A stretch of 64,000 nt of DNA from Doryteuthis pealeii (GCA_023376005.1 CM042152.1:69518139-69582138), one strand, 5' to 3'. Positions 32,572 to 43,450 are shown, numbered from the stretch's first letter. The notes: generated from the sequence alone by a model not told the origin. Translations and numbers: made by a program.

Positions 32572-32809
32572 TTTTTGTTTAACTTGGGAATCTTCTTTTC
32601 AAACTTGTGAACCTTCTTGTCAAACTTGGGAGCCTTCACAGAACTTTGAACCAAACCCTTTATTCAATCCATGGGGGTAGATTGTATTCATTTTGTTAAT
32701 TATGACCAGGTACAAGTGTTAAGCTATGTTAAGTATGCTGTTATTATCACCCTTGTCACTTAAACCTGTATTAACTCAACCCTTATATTCCATTGCGTCA
32801 TATGTCCAA

Positions 32810-33110
32810 CGTAGCTAGAAGATGGTGGCTGAGGTCTTAGTGTCCTGGTATGATGTTAAAATCTATCTCCTGATGAGTTTTAATTCTGAAGCTCTAGGGA
32901 ATGTGGAGTACTCCTTCATCACCTTTACTCGCTGGTCCACTCTGACCTGGAGTGGTAGTACCTATTAGGATCCCATCTATGAGTTAAATAGAAAAAAATG
33001 AGTTTTTTAAAAAATTTTGAGTACCCATCAAGAATGAAAAAACAAAATGTCTTTGGCATAAAATAACCCAACAAGGGTTGACATGCCATGAAATCCACCT
33101 AATCAATCCT
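32810..33110 (+). mobile_element. RTP copy
   Basis: A 5'-truncated RTP from GGTGGCTGAGGTCTTAG to CATGCCATGAAATCCACC, inserted next to hammerhead foldback sequence. Confidence 0.7.
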
Positions 33111-33428
33111 TTGTTTGCTATTTCTCTGAATTTTTGAGATGAGGCTTGATAATTAGTATTATTTGGATTATTCAAACTATTGTCATCATCTTTATTGTTA
33201 ACTGTACAATGTTTCGACATATGTGCCTTGCAGCCTTCTTCAGGTATTTTTTTTAGGAACCTTGGAAACCTTCTTTCGAATTAAGGAACCTTATGACAAA
33301 AAGGTTCCAGAGTTTGAAAGAAGGGTCCTGAGTTCAAGAAGACAAGAAATACCCGAAGAAGGTCACATCGGCTGAAACGTTGTGCAGATAACAATAAAGA
33401 TCAAACAATAGTCCAAATGATCCAAATG
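33111..33428. mobile_element. Foldback element with two hammerhead-like arms
   Basis: The left arm (minus-sense motif near 33208-33247) and right arm (plus-sense motif near 33345-33390) are inverted. The left outer part reads TTTTTGAGATGAGGCTTGAT and ATTATTTGGATTATTC, which provides the empty-site sequence for the Helitron at 60752-61408. Confidence 0.65.
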
Positions 33429-33472
33429 ATTGCTTTATTTTACAATTTATACTACCAGCAACCTTTAGAATG

Positions 33473-33586
33473 AGTTTTTAAAAAAATTTGAATACCTATT
33501 AAGAATAAATAAAACAAACGTCTTTGGCATAAAATAACCCAACAAGGGTTGACATGCCATAAAATCCAAATAATCAATCCTGTGCT
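33473..33586 (+). mobile_element. Short RTP copy with 42-bp target duplication
   Basis: A 114-bp RTP 3' fragment (AGTTTTTAAAAAAATTTGAA to CCAAATAATCAATCC) is flanked by a duplication: 33431-33472 and 33587-33629 share TGCTTTATTTTA and ACTACCAGCAACC with one substitution and one indel. It shows a 5'-truncated insertion with an unusually long duplicated target. Confidence 0.8.
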
Positions 33587-33879
33587 TGCTTTATTTTAAA
33601 ATTTATACTACCAGCAACCTTTTAGAATGTTGGACAGAAGTCACTCACTTATTGAATAAAGATGAGAATGTTTCCTTCCTGCTATTAATCTTTTATTCTA
33701 TTTTTATTATCTTCTTTTTATTCTTCTTCCGCCTTTTCTTTGCTTTCTTTTATATATGAACAAACTAAGATAGATCGGAAGAGACTAAGACATACAAATA
33801 CATTCATACATGCATAATTAAATGCATACGAACATAGATACAAAGGTGTAACAAAACTATTGCAGATTGATAAATAAAT

Positions 33880-34050
33880 AGATAGATTGGTAGAAAGAGA
33901 TATATAGCTAGCTAGACAAATAGAGATGAATGAATAGCTAGATAGATAGATAATAAATAAACTGAGATAGATGTGACCAAACTATTGCCAATTAATAGAT
34001 ACATAGATAGATTGGTAGAAAGAGAGAGAGATAGGTAGGGGCAACCAAAC
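33880..34050. repeat. GATA/GAGA-type degenerate simple repeats
   Basis: Degenerate GATAGATA and AGAGAGAT runs with two partially repeated blocks (CAAACTATTGC..GATTGGTAGAAAGAGA). Confidence 0.7.
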
Positions 34051-34056
34051 TACTCA

Positions 34057-34307
34057 TGGGCCCATGAAAGAGGGTTTGAGAGACAAACATTATTCCAGTG
34101 AAAAAGTGAAATCTGTAGTGAAGTGGCTCAAAGAACAGTCAACAGAATTTTACGAGGCAGGGATACATGCTCTCATTTGAAGGTGGAACATTGTTATGGA
34201 GAGAAACGGGACTATGTGGAAAAGTAGGGCTGTAATCCAAATGTTCCCGTGTTGGTAATTATACCTGTCCTAAACAAAATGGCATGACTTTTTGACTCAC
34301 CTCGTAT
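34057..34307 (+). pseudogene. Mariner-like transposase C-terminal fragment and right end
   Basis: The plus strand reads GPMKEGLRDKHYS, then VKWLKEQSTEFYEAGIHALI with a stop and a decayed ERNG motif, which is the end of a mariner-family transposase. The terminal repeat follows at 34264-34307 (complement of the CAAAAAGTCATGCCATTTTG end). The 5' half is absent. Confidence 0.8.
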
Positions 34308-34334
34308 ATACAATAGATATGAACAGACTGAGTA

Positions 34335-34680
34335 GAAGTGGCTACCCAGCATCACCTGTGTAGAGGGGGATAAAAAAAAGTTAGTCCCACAGATCCATTA
34401 TTACTAATGACAAGTTGGATCCTCGCTGGATGCCTCATAAAAATCCAAACATAAAAAAGACCTGGTGGGAAGTCAGGAATTTTTTTCCCAAATATAAAAA
34501 AAATCTTTATTATTTTTGCACAAAAAGCAAGCTCTGTTGATAGTGAATATGTGTATGTATATATATATATATATATATTTGCTCTGTCATTAATTGTTTT
34601 ATTATCATAGTTTCCTTCAGACATACATAAATATATACAACTGTCCTTTATATATGTATATAGATAGATAGATAGATAAA
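34335..34680 (+). repeat. DR-2 copy
   Basis: Same order of phrases as 6745-7170, with a (TA)n insertion at 34557-34577. Confidence 0.65.
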
Positions 34681-34756
34681 TCTGAACAGACTTGGACACA
34701 TACATACATGAATTCTTTCAAGATTTCTTTATCTTTCATATTCACTTTATATCAAT

Positions 34757-34990
34757 CGCAACTTAGCCGGTAGAACATCTGCCTAGGGATCACAAGGTTC
34801 CTGGTTCAATACCAGCTCTCGCTAACCCAGTGCATGAGTAGCATAGCTTGGATCTGTGTGGTAAAGTGAGGAGCTCGTGGTAGGTGTAGTGCTTCACCTT
34901 AGAATCAAAACAGTCTCTCTGGTCTAGCTCTAGAGTATAGACTTCCTTGATTTCCTGCTGATACCAACAATAGACCACTCTGTCAACTTT
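34757..34990 (+). mobile_element. SINE-1 copy
   Basis: The head CTTAGCCGGTAGAACATCTG and TCCTGGTTCAATACC are tRNA-like. The body is diverged. Confidence 0.75.
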
Positions 34991-35038
34991 TATTTTTTCT
35001 CAGCCTTGACTTTAATACTATTCTACTGTGATATCTTC

Positions 35039-35290
35039 CTTTAGCTCAGTCGGTAGAGGGTTAGGCTAGGAATCACAAGGTTCCTGGTTTGATACCGGTC
35101 CTCGCCAACTCAGCGTATGAGTAGCACAGGGATCAGTGCGTCAAGTGAGGAGCTGATGGTAGGTGTGGTGCTCCATCTCAGATGCTAAAATAATCTCCTT
35201 GGTCTAGCGCTAGTGAACAGGGGATAGACTCCCTTGCTGTCTGGCTGATACCAACATTAAGCTGCCCCGACGACTTTACTTTTACTTTCT
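35039..35290 (+). mobile_element. SINE-1 copy, well preserved
   Basis: TTAGCTCAGTCGGTAGAGGG (A box) and GGTTCCTGGTTTGATACC (B box) are followed by the full body to CGACTTTACTTTTACTTT. It lies 50 bp after the previous SINE-1 in the same orientation. Confidence 0.85.
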
Positions 35291-35369
35291 CTCGATCGAT
35301 CGTAATTTAACCGTCTTAGTTTATAGTTACAAATTTGGCCATTTACAACCAGCTCCTGTCTTGAAAAGT

Positions 35370-35955
35370 TGGTTGGTTGATTATATTTTACGGCATGTCA
35401 ACACTTGTTGGGTTATTTAATGCTGAAGACATTTTGTTTTATTCATTCTTGATTGTTATTCAAATTTTTTTTAAACCCAATTTTTTTTTTTTTAAACATT
35501 TTTTAAAAAACTTATTTATTTTTCTATTTAACCCATAAATGGGATCCTAACAAGTATTACCACTCCAGGTCCAGGTGGACCTGGAAGTAATGGTAATGAA
35601 AGGGTACTCCACACTCTCCAGATATACAGTTTAACGTCATACCCAGGACACTAAAGACCCTCAGCCATCACGTTCTAGCACATAATTATAAAAAGGTTGT
35701 GGGTTTGCCATAAGGGCAATAGGGTTGGGACAATCATATAGGCACTAGGGCTTGTGTGACCAGCTGATTGATCAGAAGGGGCAGTCTCTGATGGCCCATC
35801 TAGCCTGAGTAAGGATCAAAGTAGTGTTGCATGTGAAAGGACTGCTCAGCCACCAGAATTCTGTCCTTAAGCATCACAGTTTTAGGAGGGTGGGACTTAC
35901 CCCTCTGCAGAGGTGCAATTGGTGTATTCTTCTGACCCAGCCAACAAGGTGGTGG
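35370..35955 (-). mobile_element. RTP copy
   Basis: Starts with the inverted tail GTTGGTTGATTATATTTTAC and runs through the complement of the CCTGTTAGG region to CCTCTGCAGAGGTGC. Open frames within are on chance strands. Confidence 0.7.
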
Positions 35956-36124
35956 ATAGTTCGTAAGCAGTGTAGTTTTGAAAGAGAGTTTAGCAGCAGG
36001 AGCCAATTCAAACTGTATTAACCTGATTCAATTTGCAATCAATTAACATATAATTTAATTGCATAATGTTTTACACATAATTACTTTGGGTTTTCAGATA
36101 AAGACGGTGTAGAATATTCATTCT

Positions 36125-36420
36125 AGTTCCAATTACCGTCGAATTGATAAGACAAGGCAACAAGTTGTAGTCGTAACTGAATACAAATCTATCTTGCTGC
36201 AATACTGCTGCAAAATGCCAGGTTACTTATGAAGCCTCATAACATCATAGAAACCAAGCAGCCAATCAGGACTCAAGGAATGGAATCACCCAAATGCATC
36301 AGAGGACTATTCTTGATTCCCATAAGTACCAGCTGTCTTGGCACTGGTTCAGTTGTGCTTAGCTAGTTGCCGTTGTTCAAACCAACAGTACACTAACTCA
36401 CTTCAACAGACAGCATCTTC
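36125..36420 (+). repeat. DR-3 copy
   Basis: TTCCAATTACCGTCGAATTG (a near-palindrome), ACAAGGCAACAAG, GCCAATCAGGACTC, then CCATAAGTACCAGC. The CCAAT box and TATA-like segment are about 70 bp apart. Confidence 0.65.
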
Positions 36421-36782
36421 ATCTACTCTTGAACTTGTTTTTTTTTTTACTTGTAATGACCTTTTGATTGCTTTTTATTAAATTTGTAACTAAAAAAAAA
36501 GAAGTTTAAAAGTAAAATGGATCAAATTTCAGCATTAAATATCCCATAGGGTGTTGATATACCGTTAAACAAATAAACCAAATGACCATAAGCTTGAATA
36601 GCTAATTAACATAACACAACAAAAAGGTGCCCTACAACTTAAAAATGAACTTTAGTAATTTCTTCGTTTTTTTTAGTCATTTACTAAAGTTTGATTAATT
36701 TACCAGGAGTATGGGGCACCCAGTGAGAATCCCTAACAGTCCTGCTATCAAAAAAGTAGGACATGGTTGGTTTTCTATACTA

Positions 36783-36814
36783 ATATATATATATATATAT
36801 ATATGATTTGATTT

Positions 36815-36891
<77 letters not shown>

Positions 36892-36905
36892 TTACACACA
36901 CACAC
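36783..36905. repeat. (TA)n and (CA)n microsatellites
   Basis: A TA run, a short unique GATTTGATTT, a CA run, a long TA run and a second GATTTACACA block. The repeated GATTTACACACA junction suggests a duplication within the tract. Confidence 0.9.
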
Positions 36906-37263
36906 ATGTTGATAGCTTTTTGATTTATTGCATCTTGGGATGCACATATTTGTTTTGAATGAGTCCCCAGGAAATTTGATGGGTCCCAACTAAAGTTTCT
37001 TAATAAATCATAGGGTTTTTATTTATAATCCGGATAAACAACTAAAGCTGTCTAATTCCTACCTTGTAACCTATCCTGTGTAATTCATTTCTATGAAACT
37101 ATTGAAATGTATTTACAATTAGCTTGAAATGGTGAGGGAAGAAAATAGAAAAACACTGGGATGCATGGATATGATTTTAATGCGTCCTTTTAGATTTCTA
37201 TGCATCAGAAACGCAGGACGCATACATGTCAGCATCTCTGCCTTTAGTATCATGGAAGGGGCC

Positions 37264-37525
37264 AGTTTAGCTCAGTTGGTAGAGTTACCTGCCTTGGAAT
37301 TGCAAGGTTCTTGGTTTGATACCAATTCCATCCAACTCAGTGCATGAATAGCACAGATGGGGTAATCTGATCTGTGTGGTAAAGTGGGTAGCTGACAGTA
37401 GACCCTCAGCTACCACAGCAAAAACAATCTCCCTGGTCTAGTGCTAGCAAAAAGGGGATAGACTCCCTTGCTGTATAACTGATACCGACAATAGGCCACT
37501 CCGCCAATTTTACTTACTTAGATTC
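37264..37525 (+). mobile_element. SINE-1 copy
   Basis: GTTTAGCTCAGTTGGTAGAG and GGTTCTTGGTTTGATACC tRNA boxes, followed by a body with an extra internal duplication (GATCTGTG repeated). Confidence 0.8.
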
Positions 37526-37555
37526 ATCATTGTGTTTCAAGTTCATGGACTGTTT

Positions 37556-38120
37556 TTGGTTGGTTGGTTGGTTGGTTGGATTTTAAAGCATGTCAACTCT
37601 TGGTTGACATTTTTGTTTTGTTGGATATTCAAATTTTTTTTAAAACTCATTTTTTAAAAACATTATTTGTAATCTCATTTTTTATCTATTTAATCCATAG
37701 AACAAGTACTACCACTTCAGGTCAGAGTGCACCTGAGAGTAATGACAATGAAGGGGTACTCCACACTCCCCAGAGTTCCAGAATTGGAACTTCACTACTA
37801 GATACAGTTTAACATCATAACCTGGATACTAAGACCCTCAGCCACTGCCTTCTAGCACATATATGATAAAAAGGGTTAGGGGTTTGCTATGAGAGCAATT
37901 GAGGAATATGGTCAGGACATTTGTATGGGTGCTAGGACTTGACATGACCAGCTGATTGATTGGAGGTAGCCACTCTAACTGACCATCTAGCCCAAGTGGA
38001 ATGTTGCATGTCATGCATTACTCAGCCATCAGGATTCCGTCTTTAAGCATTATGGGTTGCCACCCATAGTCAACAGGGTCTTAGCCCTCAGCAGGTGTAC
38101 ACTAGGTGTATTCTACAACC
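37556..38120 (-). mobile_element. RTP copy with (GGTT)n tail
   Basis: The inverted tail is GGTTGGTTGGTTGGTTGG, followed by the complement of the RTP 3' region and reaching the CCACCCATAGTCAACAGG segment. Confidence 0.75.
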
Positions 38121-38329
38121 CATCTGTCAGGGTGGCTGTCCTTTCGATTCAGGCTCATAGTGACAAAGCCACGCTTAGCTCCCTTGTAAACATTTTTTGA
38201 ACTAAAACATGCTTCTCTGTACACACCATACATTCTTCTGTAAATTTCACATGATTTGCATTTTTCAAGCACCAAAAATTTGATGACAGACCTCTGTTCA
38301 AACCTTTACCTTTTGGTATCATATATATA

Positions 38330-38612
38330 TTTAACAGTCCCTCTGCACAAGTAGGATGCAACACAAGGTCAATTCCTTAAGCGGGGTTTAACAGGTTTGA
38401 ATTCAGAGTTTTCCATCTCCTTGACTGGCTACCCCACCAAGGTTAAAGAGCCCAGTCTGCCCTACTATTTACCCATAGCTTGAGGAAGTGTAGTTGGATA
38501 CATACCTTTCCCAAGGGTATTAGTGCTATGGGAAATGTACACAGCTTTGTCCAGGATTTGAACTCGGGTTGACAAGTCCATTTCCCTCGACTTTAACCAT
38601 TACACCACATAC
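38330..38612 (-). mobile_element. SINE-2 copy
   Basis: Starts at the 3' end (CCCTCTGCACAAGTAGG) and reaches the complement of the tRNA-like head at AACCATTACACCACATACC. Confidence 0.8.
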
Positions 38613-39033
38613 CTCTTTTGGTATCATCTAATGTGCATTCATATTTTATATCTGGTTGTATTGATAGTGGCTGAAGTTACAAATTTATCTTTAAAATTTC
38701 TATAAAGGAGATATGAAGAGCATTTTATAGTTTGCTTGAGAATGTAGCGAGAGGATAAACAACTTACCTCATAGGGTAAAGCAGGAGCACATGTGTCTTA
38801 CCTGCAAGATATCCGAAAGAAAAAAACATGGCCACACACCATAAGTAACAATAAAAAAACTGGTCACGTGTTAGAAGTGAATCTCATGAGATGAACCTGT
38901 GGTGTAAGGAGATTTTGGCTCCCCACTGCTTGTCCATAAAACTGTAGATCGCCAAGGGAAGAACAACTGACCATGACTTCCGCCCACAAGTACAGGCGGA
39001 TTGAGGTTTTACTTTGACCCCGGGTAGAGGATG

Positions 39034-39895
39034 GCTCAGAAAGCAACTTTTTTTTTTTTTTTATTAATACAAAAGAAAAAGGTGAATTTTCTTAAGGAGT
39101 TGGCAATAGTAATCACTGTTTACAGTTGCACCTTTATCTTTATTTATATATATATATTTACCAACCCCTCCACATGAGCAGGATGTGACACAAGGTCAAT
39201 TTCTTAAGCGGAGTTCAACAGGTTTGAATTCAGAGTTTTTCCTTTTCTTAGACCGGTTGCCTAACCAAGGTTAAAGAGCCCAGTCTGCCCTGCTATTTAT
39301 CCATAGCTGGAGGGAGAGTAAGATTCATACCTTTCCCAAGGATATTAGCACTAAGTGAAATGCAATTACCACATCCAGGATTTGAACCCGGGGTGATGAG
39401 TCCATTTCCCATGACTTTAACCATTACACCACGCGCTTCTTATCTTTTATTTATATATGAGAGTAATTCAATAGATAAGGTGCTTTTGTCTAAGGAATTG
39501 GCAATAGTAATTCCTGTTTATAGTTGCATCTTTTTCTTTATATATACAAGAGACATTCAATAAAGAAGGTGAATTTTGTCGAAGGAATTGGTAGAGGATT
39601 GCTCAGAAAGCAACTTTTTTTTTTTTAATACAAAAGAAAAAGGTGAATTTTGCGTGAGGAGTTGGCAATAGGAATCACTGTTTACAGTTGCACGTTTTTC
39701 TTTATATACGAGGGTCATTCAATAGATAAGGTGAATTTTGTCTAAGGATTTGGCAATAGGAAGTACCATTTACAGTTGCACCTTTTTTCTTTATATGTAT
39801 GAGGGTCATTTAATAATTAAGGTAAATTTTGTCTAAGGATTTGGCAATAGGAAGCACTGTTTATAGTTGCACCTTTTTCAAGGAAATTGTTAAAG
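39034..39895. repeat. Tandem array of a transposon-end-like unit
   Basis: About seven units of 80-100 bp each contain AAGGTGAATTTTGTCTAAGG, TTGGCAATAGGAA and ACAGTTGCACC. Several start with TATACGAGGGTCATTCAATA, which looks like a mariner/Tc1-type terminal repeat. A SINE-2 interrupts the array at 39149-39441. Confidence 0.7.
39149..39441 (-). mobile_element. SINE-2 copy inside the array
   Basis: A full-length minus-strand SINE-2, bounded by ATCTTTATTTATATAT and ATCTTTTATTTATATAT, a target duplication of about 16 bp. Confidence 0.85.
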
Positions 39896-39984
39896 GTATT
39901 CAAAAAAATAACCATTTCATTTCCTTTTTTTATGAGTTGTGCTGTTTTGTGTTTGACATGCCATAAAATCCAACTAACCAAGCA

Positions 39985-40340
39985 ACCTACAAACAGACCC
40001 CAAAATCAAATCTACCTTCCACAGACCATTTACCAATGAGAAATGACAACCATCAGACCTACATACTATCCTCACCACATCCAAAAAAACATTTACACAA
40101 GACCCAACACATAAGCAATTACTCATGTAACAAATGCAGGTGTTCAGTTTACAAGCAAAACAACGAGTTGTAGACTCCCCATTTACAGTACCATACACCA
40201 ACCCAATCTCCCTACCTTACCTGTGACAGCCCCACCATAATCTACTTCATCTTCTGCACCAAATGAAACAACAATGGATACATAGGTGAAACTAACATAC
40301 CTTTTAGGCTTAGTATTGTATACTGGATCATAAGATATTC
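39985..40340 (+). pseudogene. Penelope-like GIY-YIG endonuclease fragment
   Basis: One plus-strand frame (phase of 40126) reads SNYSCNKCRCSVYKQNNEL, a stop, then LTCDSPTIIYFIFCTK, a stop, and NNNGYIGETNIPF. The spacing C-x2-C-x-C then C-D-S..IIYFI.C and YIGET is the pattern of the zinc-linker plus GIY-YIG endonuclease at the C-terminus of Penelope-like retroelements (YIG here, with GET conserved). The conserved N-terminal reverse transcriptase was not found nearby. Two stops make it a pseudogene. A GIY-YIG of another element type is possible but less likely with the Cys-rich lead. Confidence 0.7.
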
Positions 40341-40620
40341 AGTTTACTAGTACATCCAAATACAGTTTGCGGCAGACGTAGTAACTCGCAAGAGAGTGCT
40401 AAAACATTGAGGTAGACGGTTCACGTAATGTTTCCGTAATCTTTGCAGTCTCAGTAATCACCCAGGTGTTCTAAAACAGCAGTGTACAAATAGTCTTGGA
40501 CCAGCTCATTTACTCTCTACAAAAGGTAAGCTAGGCTAGTCCACAACACTTAGATTTAACTACCACAAACTATTTGCCAAAAATCTCCCTACATTCCAAT
40601 AGCAAAACATTTTAATCAAC

Positions 40621-40738
40621 CAGGACATACACTAGATAATATTAAATGGATATTAATAGACTTGACGAAGTTAAGCAGTGATGAGCCTATTCAGTACTTA
40701 GATAGGTGACCATTTAAGCAATAGCAGGTCCTGTAAGC
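40621..40738 (+). pseudogene. 5S rRNA-derived sequence
   Basis: The 3' two thirds align well with eukaryotic 5S rRNA: GAAGTTAAGCAGTGATGAGC corresponds to the A box and intermediate element region, and CAGTACTTAGATAGGTGACC to box C, ending GGTCCTGTAAGC. The 5' third (40621-40660) is recognisable only weakly. Most changes are C to T or G to A, typical of methylated decayed DNA. The following 40742-40812 resembles the RTP 3' tail, so this may be a 5S-headed SINE rather than a plain pseudogene. Confidence 0.75.
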
Positions 40739-40812
40739 AACCTGATATCAAAATTATTTCAGTATTAAATAACCTGAAAAGGGTTGGTGTGCCAAACAAA
40801 AAGCAAGCAACC
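40739..40812 (+). mobile_element. RTP-like tail following the 5S sequence
   Basis: TTTCAGTATTAAATAACCTG and AAGGGTTGGTGTGCC, then AAGCAAGCAACCAAC, is the tail pattern of RTP and of the short tails at 30565 and 36525. Confidence 0.5.
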
Positions 40813-41010
40813 AACAACATATTAGTAGACAGTGAATTTTCCTCAACATAAACATGCAGACAAAAAGAAATGAAATGGATCCTTAAACTCAATACACACA
40901 GCTCAGGACTAAATTTAGACTTAGGGATGTTGAATGCGTATAAATATTTTAGTAAGCAATGACCCTCACAGATAGAGATCTGAGTCCCACTACAAATATA
41001 TAGCAGTCCT

Positions 41011-41285
41011 AATATATATATATTTACCAACCCCTCCACATGAGTAGGATGTGGCACAAGGTCAATTTTTTAAGTGGAGTTTAACAGATTTTAATTCAGA
41101 GTTTTCCTTCTCCTAGACTGGTTACCTAACCAAGGTTAAAGAGCCCAGTCCACCCTACTATTTACCTATAGCTGGAGGGTGAGTTGTTGCATTCGTACCT
41201 TTCCCAAGGGTATTAGCGCTATGTGAAATGTAGACAGCCTCGTCTAGGATTTGAACTCGGATCGACGGGTCAATTTCCTTGATGT
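41011..41285 (-). mobile_element. SINE-2 copy
   Basis: The TATATATATATTTACCAACC 3' end comes first, then the body, and it loses similarity before the last bases of the tRNA-like head. Confidence 0.8.
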
Positions 41286-41409
41286 CCTCTCTTCACTGTG
41301 TATTATTTGTTATTTAGTACTTTTCCATGCTTCTAATACAACCAATGAAGCTGCCCAGCATCCATCACATATATCTTCAAAGAAGCATATGTGAAATCTC
41401 TAGCAACAC

Positions 41410-41999
41410 CACCCTGTTGGCTGGTACTTGGGCTAGATGGGTGGTTGGAGAGGCCCCCTCCAATCAATCAGCTGGTCACGTTAAGCCCTAGCACCCATAT
41501 GATTGTCCCGACCCTATTGCCCTTATGGAAAGCTCCAACCCTTTTTATCATATGATATGCTGTAAAACAAACCAAATCAAACCTGCTGGCTGGGACAGAA
41601 GAATATATTGGTTGCACATATACAGAGGTGTAAAATCCCCCCAATTGGGCCACCTGTTGACTGTGGGTAGAAACCCATGATGCTTAAGGACTGAATCTTG
41701 GTGACTGAGCAGTCCATGACATGCAACACTATTTTGGCTCTTAGATTAGAAGGGCGATTGGATAGCCACCCTCTGATCAATCAGCTGGTCATGTCAAACC
41801 CTAGCACCTATATGATTGTTCCAATACTATTGCCCTTATGGCAACCCTTTTTGTCATAGGTGCTAGAAAGCAGTGCCTGAGGGTCTTATTGTTCTGTGTA
41901 TGACAAATACCAATCAAGAACAAATATAAAAAATGTCTTCAGCATAAAATAACCCAACAAGGGTATACATGCCATAAAATGTAACCAACAACCAACCAA

Positions 42000-42002
<3 letters not shown>
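41410..42002 (+). mobile_element. Two RTP copies in tandem
   Basis: 41410-41580 is an internal RTP segment (GGTTGGAGAGGCCCCCTCC to CCCTTTTTATCATATG). 41585-42002 is a second copy starting further upstream and ending CATGCCATAAAATG and CCAACCAACCAA. Confidence 0.7.
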
Positions 42003-42058
<56 letters not shown>

Positions 42059-42060
42059 AT

Positions 42061-42101
42061 CCACAGACACCATGTTTCAACGTTTCGTCTCATCAGTGTG
42101 G
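42061..42101 (-). ncRNA. Hammerhead ribozyme relic with GUC site
   Basis: Stem I CCACA/TGTGG is perfect, core CTGATGA and GAAA are present, and the cleavage triplet is GTC. Stem II is reduced to three bases (GAC), so it should not fold. It is related to 31276-31318. Confidence 0.55.
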
Positions 42102-42269
42102 CTAGACTTAACAGCTACTTCCAGCCAAGAGTGAAACCTGACTGACTTTTCAGCAGTCCAACCCATTTCTAACATTTTAACTGATAAATACATACATCAG
42201 TAGAAGTATGTTACGATTATGTCGAGAACTCTAGTCTGTAAACAACAGATGAGTAATGCATATATATAT

Positions 42270-42359
42270 ATATATTTGCTACTCTGATGTTTTTGCTGTA
42301 GTAGCATTAGTAGATTTCGAATACACTAATTCCATTGAAACTGTGGTAAAGAAAAACTT

Positions 42360-42403
<44 letters not shown>

Positions 42404-42491
42404 ATATAGAATAAGTTTTTCTTTACCAGTTTCAATGGAGTTAGTGTATTCTAAATCTACTAATGCTACTACAGCAAAAACATCAGAGTAG

Positions 42492-42500
<9 letters not shown>
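42270..42500. mobile_element. Foldback around a (TA)n core
   Basis: Inverted arms of about 90 bp (GCTACTCTGATGTTTTTGCT outside, AGAATAAGTTTTTCTTTACC inside) surround a TA tract, with TA tracts outside too. No hammerhead core could be completed in these arms. Confidence 0.8.
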
Positions 42501-42540
<40 letters not shown>

Positions 42541-42894
42541 ATTTCTGGATAATTGCCTTATTTCACATCTTAAAATGACTTGAACATATTCAATAGGATA
42601 TGCCAGGAGATTGACTATGAAAGTCACTTAATATCTTTTTGGATGTACCATTCATTCATTTTTATCTTGCTGTCTATTTTTTTTTCATATTTTTATTTAT
42701 TTATTTATTTATTCATTCATTTTTTTTGCTATATGGTAAGAAGCTTCATTCTCTATAAAAAAAAATTAAAAGTTCCTCAATGAAAAATGGAAATGTTTTT
42801 TTCTGAATTTCCAATGACGATGTCAGGTATGCCACATATGCTTCAGTGCATAAGAAATATTAACTTCTCTTGCACTCGGGTATGTATGGCATGA

Positions 42895-43450
42895 CTGCCA
42901 TCATCATAGGAAATTGATTTAGTGACCAGAGTTCAAATCCTGGCTAATGCTGTTTGCATTTCACTTTATGCTAATGCTCTTCCCTCACCCTACTCCGGCT
43001 GTGGGTAAATAGTAGGGCAGAATGGGCCCTCCTGTTCTGTCTGTTAAACTCTATCTGATGGTGAGGTTCCAGTTCTGGAGGTTTGGGGAATGTGGAGCAC
43101 CCCTTCATCACCATTGCTCCCTGGTCCACTCCGACCCGGAGTGGTAGTACCTGTTAGGGTCCCATCTATGGGTTGAATAGAAAAACATGAGTTTATAAAC
43201 AAAATTGTATTATGCATTAAGAATGAATTTATTTCACAACTTTGTCGGCATTAAATGACCCACCGAGGTTGATATGCCATAAAACAAAACAAACCAACCA
43301 AACCAAACCTACTCCGGCTGTGGGTAAATAGTAGGGCAGAATGGGCCCTCCTGTTCTAGGAGAAAGAAAACTGTGAATCCAAACCTGTTAAACACTGTTT
43401 AAAATTTGACCTTGTGTCACATCCTGTTCATACGGAGAGGTTGGGTAAAT
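42895..43450 (+). mobile_element. SINE-2 copy split by RTP
   Basis: The head and body run to 43038 and continue at 43358 into the usual SINE-2 3' end (ATCCTGTTCATACGGAGAGG). The last 50 bp before the break are repeated exactly after it. A further partial SINE-2 piece lies at 43450-43545. Confidence 0.8.
43039..43307 (+). mobile_element. RTP copy with 50-bp target duplication
   Basis: A 269-bp 5'-truncated RTP ending in AAACC repeats. It is flanked by identical 50-bp segments at 42989-43038 and 43308-43357, both beginning CCTACTCCGGCTGTGGG. The duplicated bases are SINE-2 body, so they are target sequence and not part of RTP. Confidence 0.88.

Noticed and set aside
42270..42500. Hammerhead in the (TA)n-centred foldback
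   Set aside because: It contains CTGATG and GAAAC separately, but they cannot be arranged into the motif with pairing stems.
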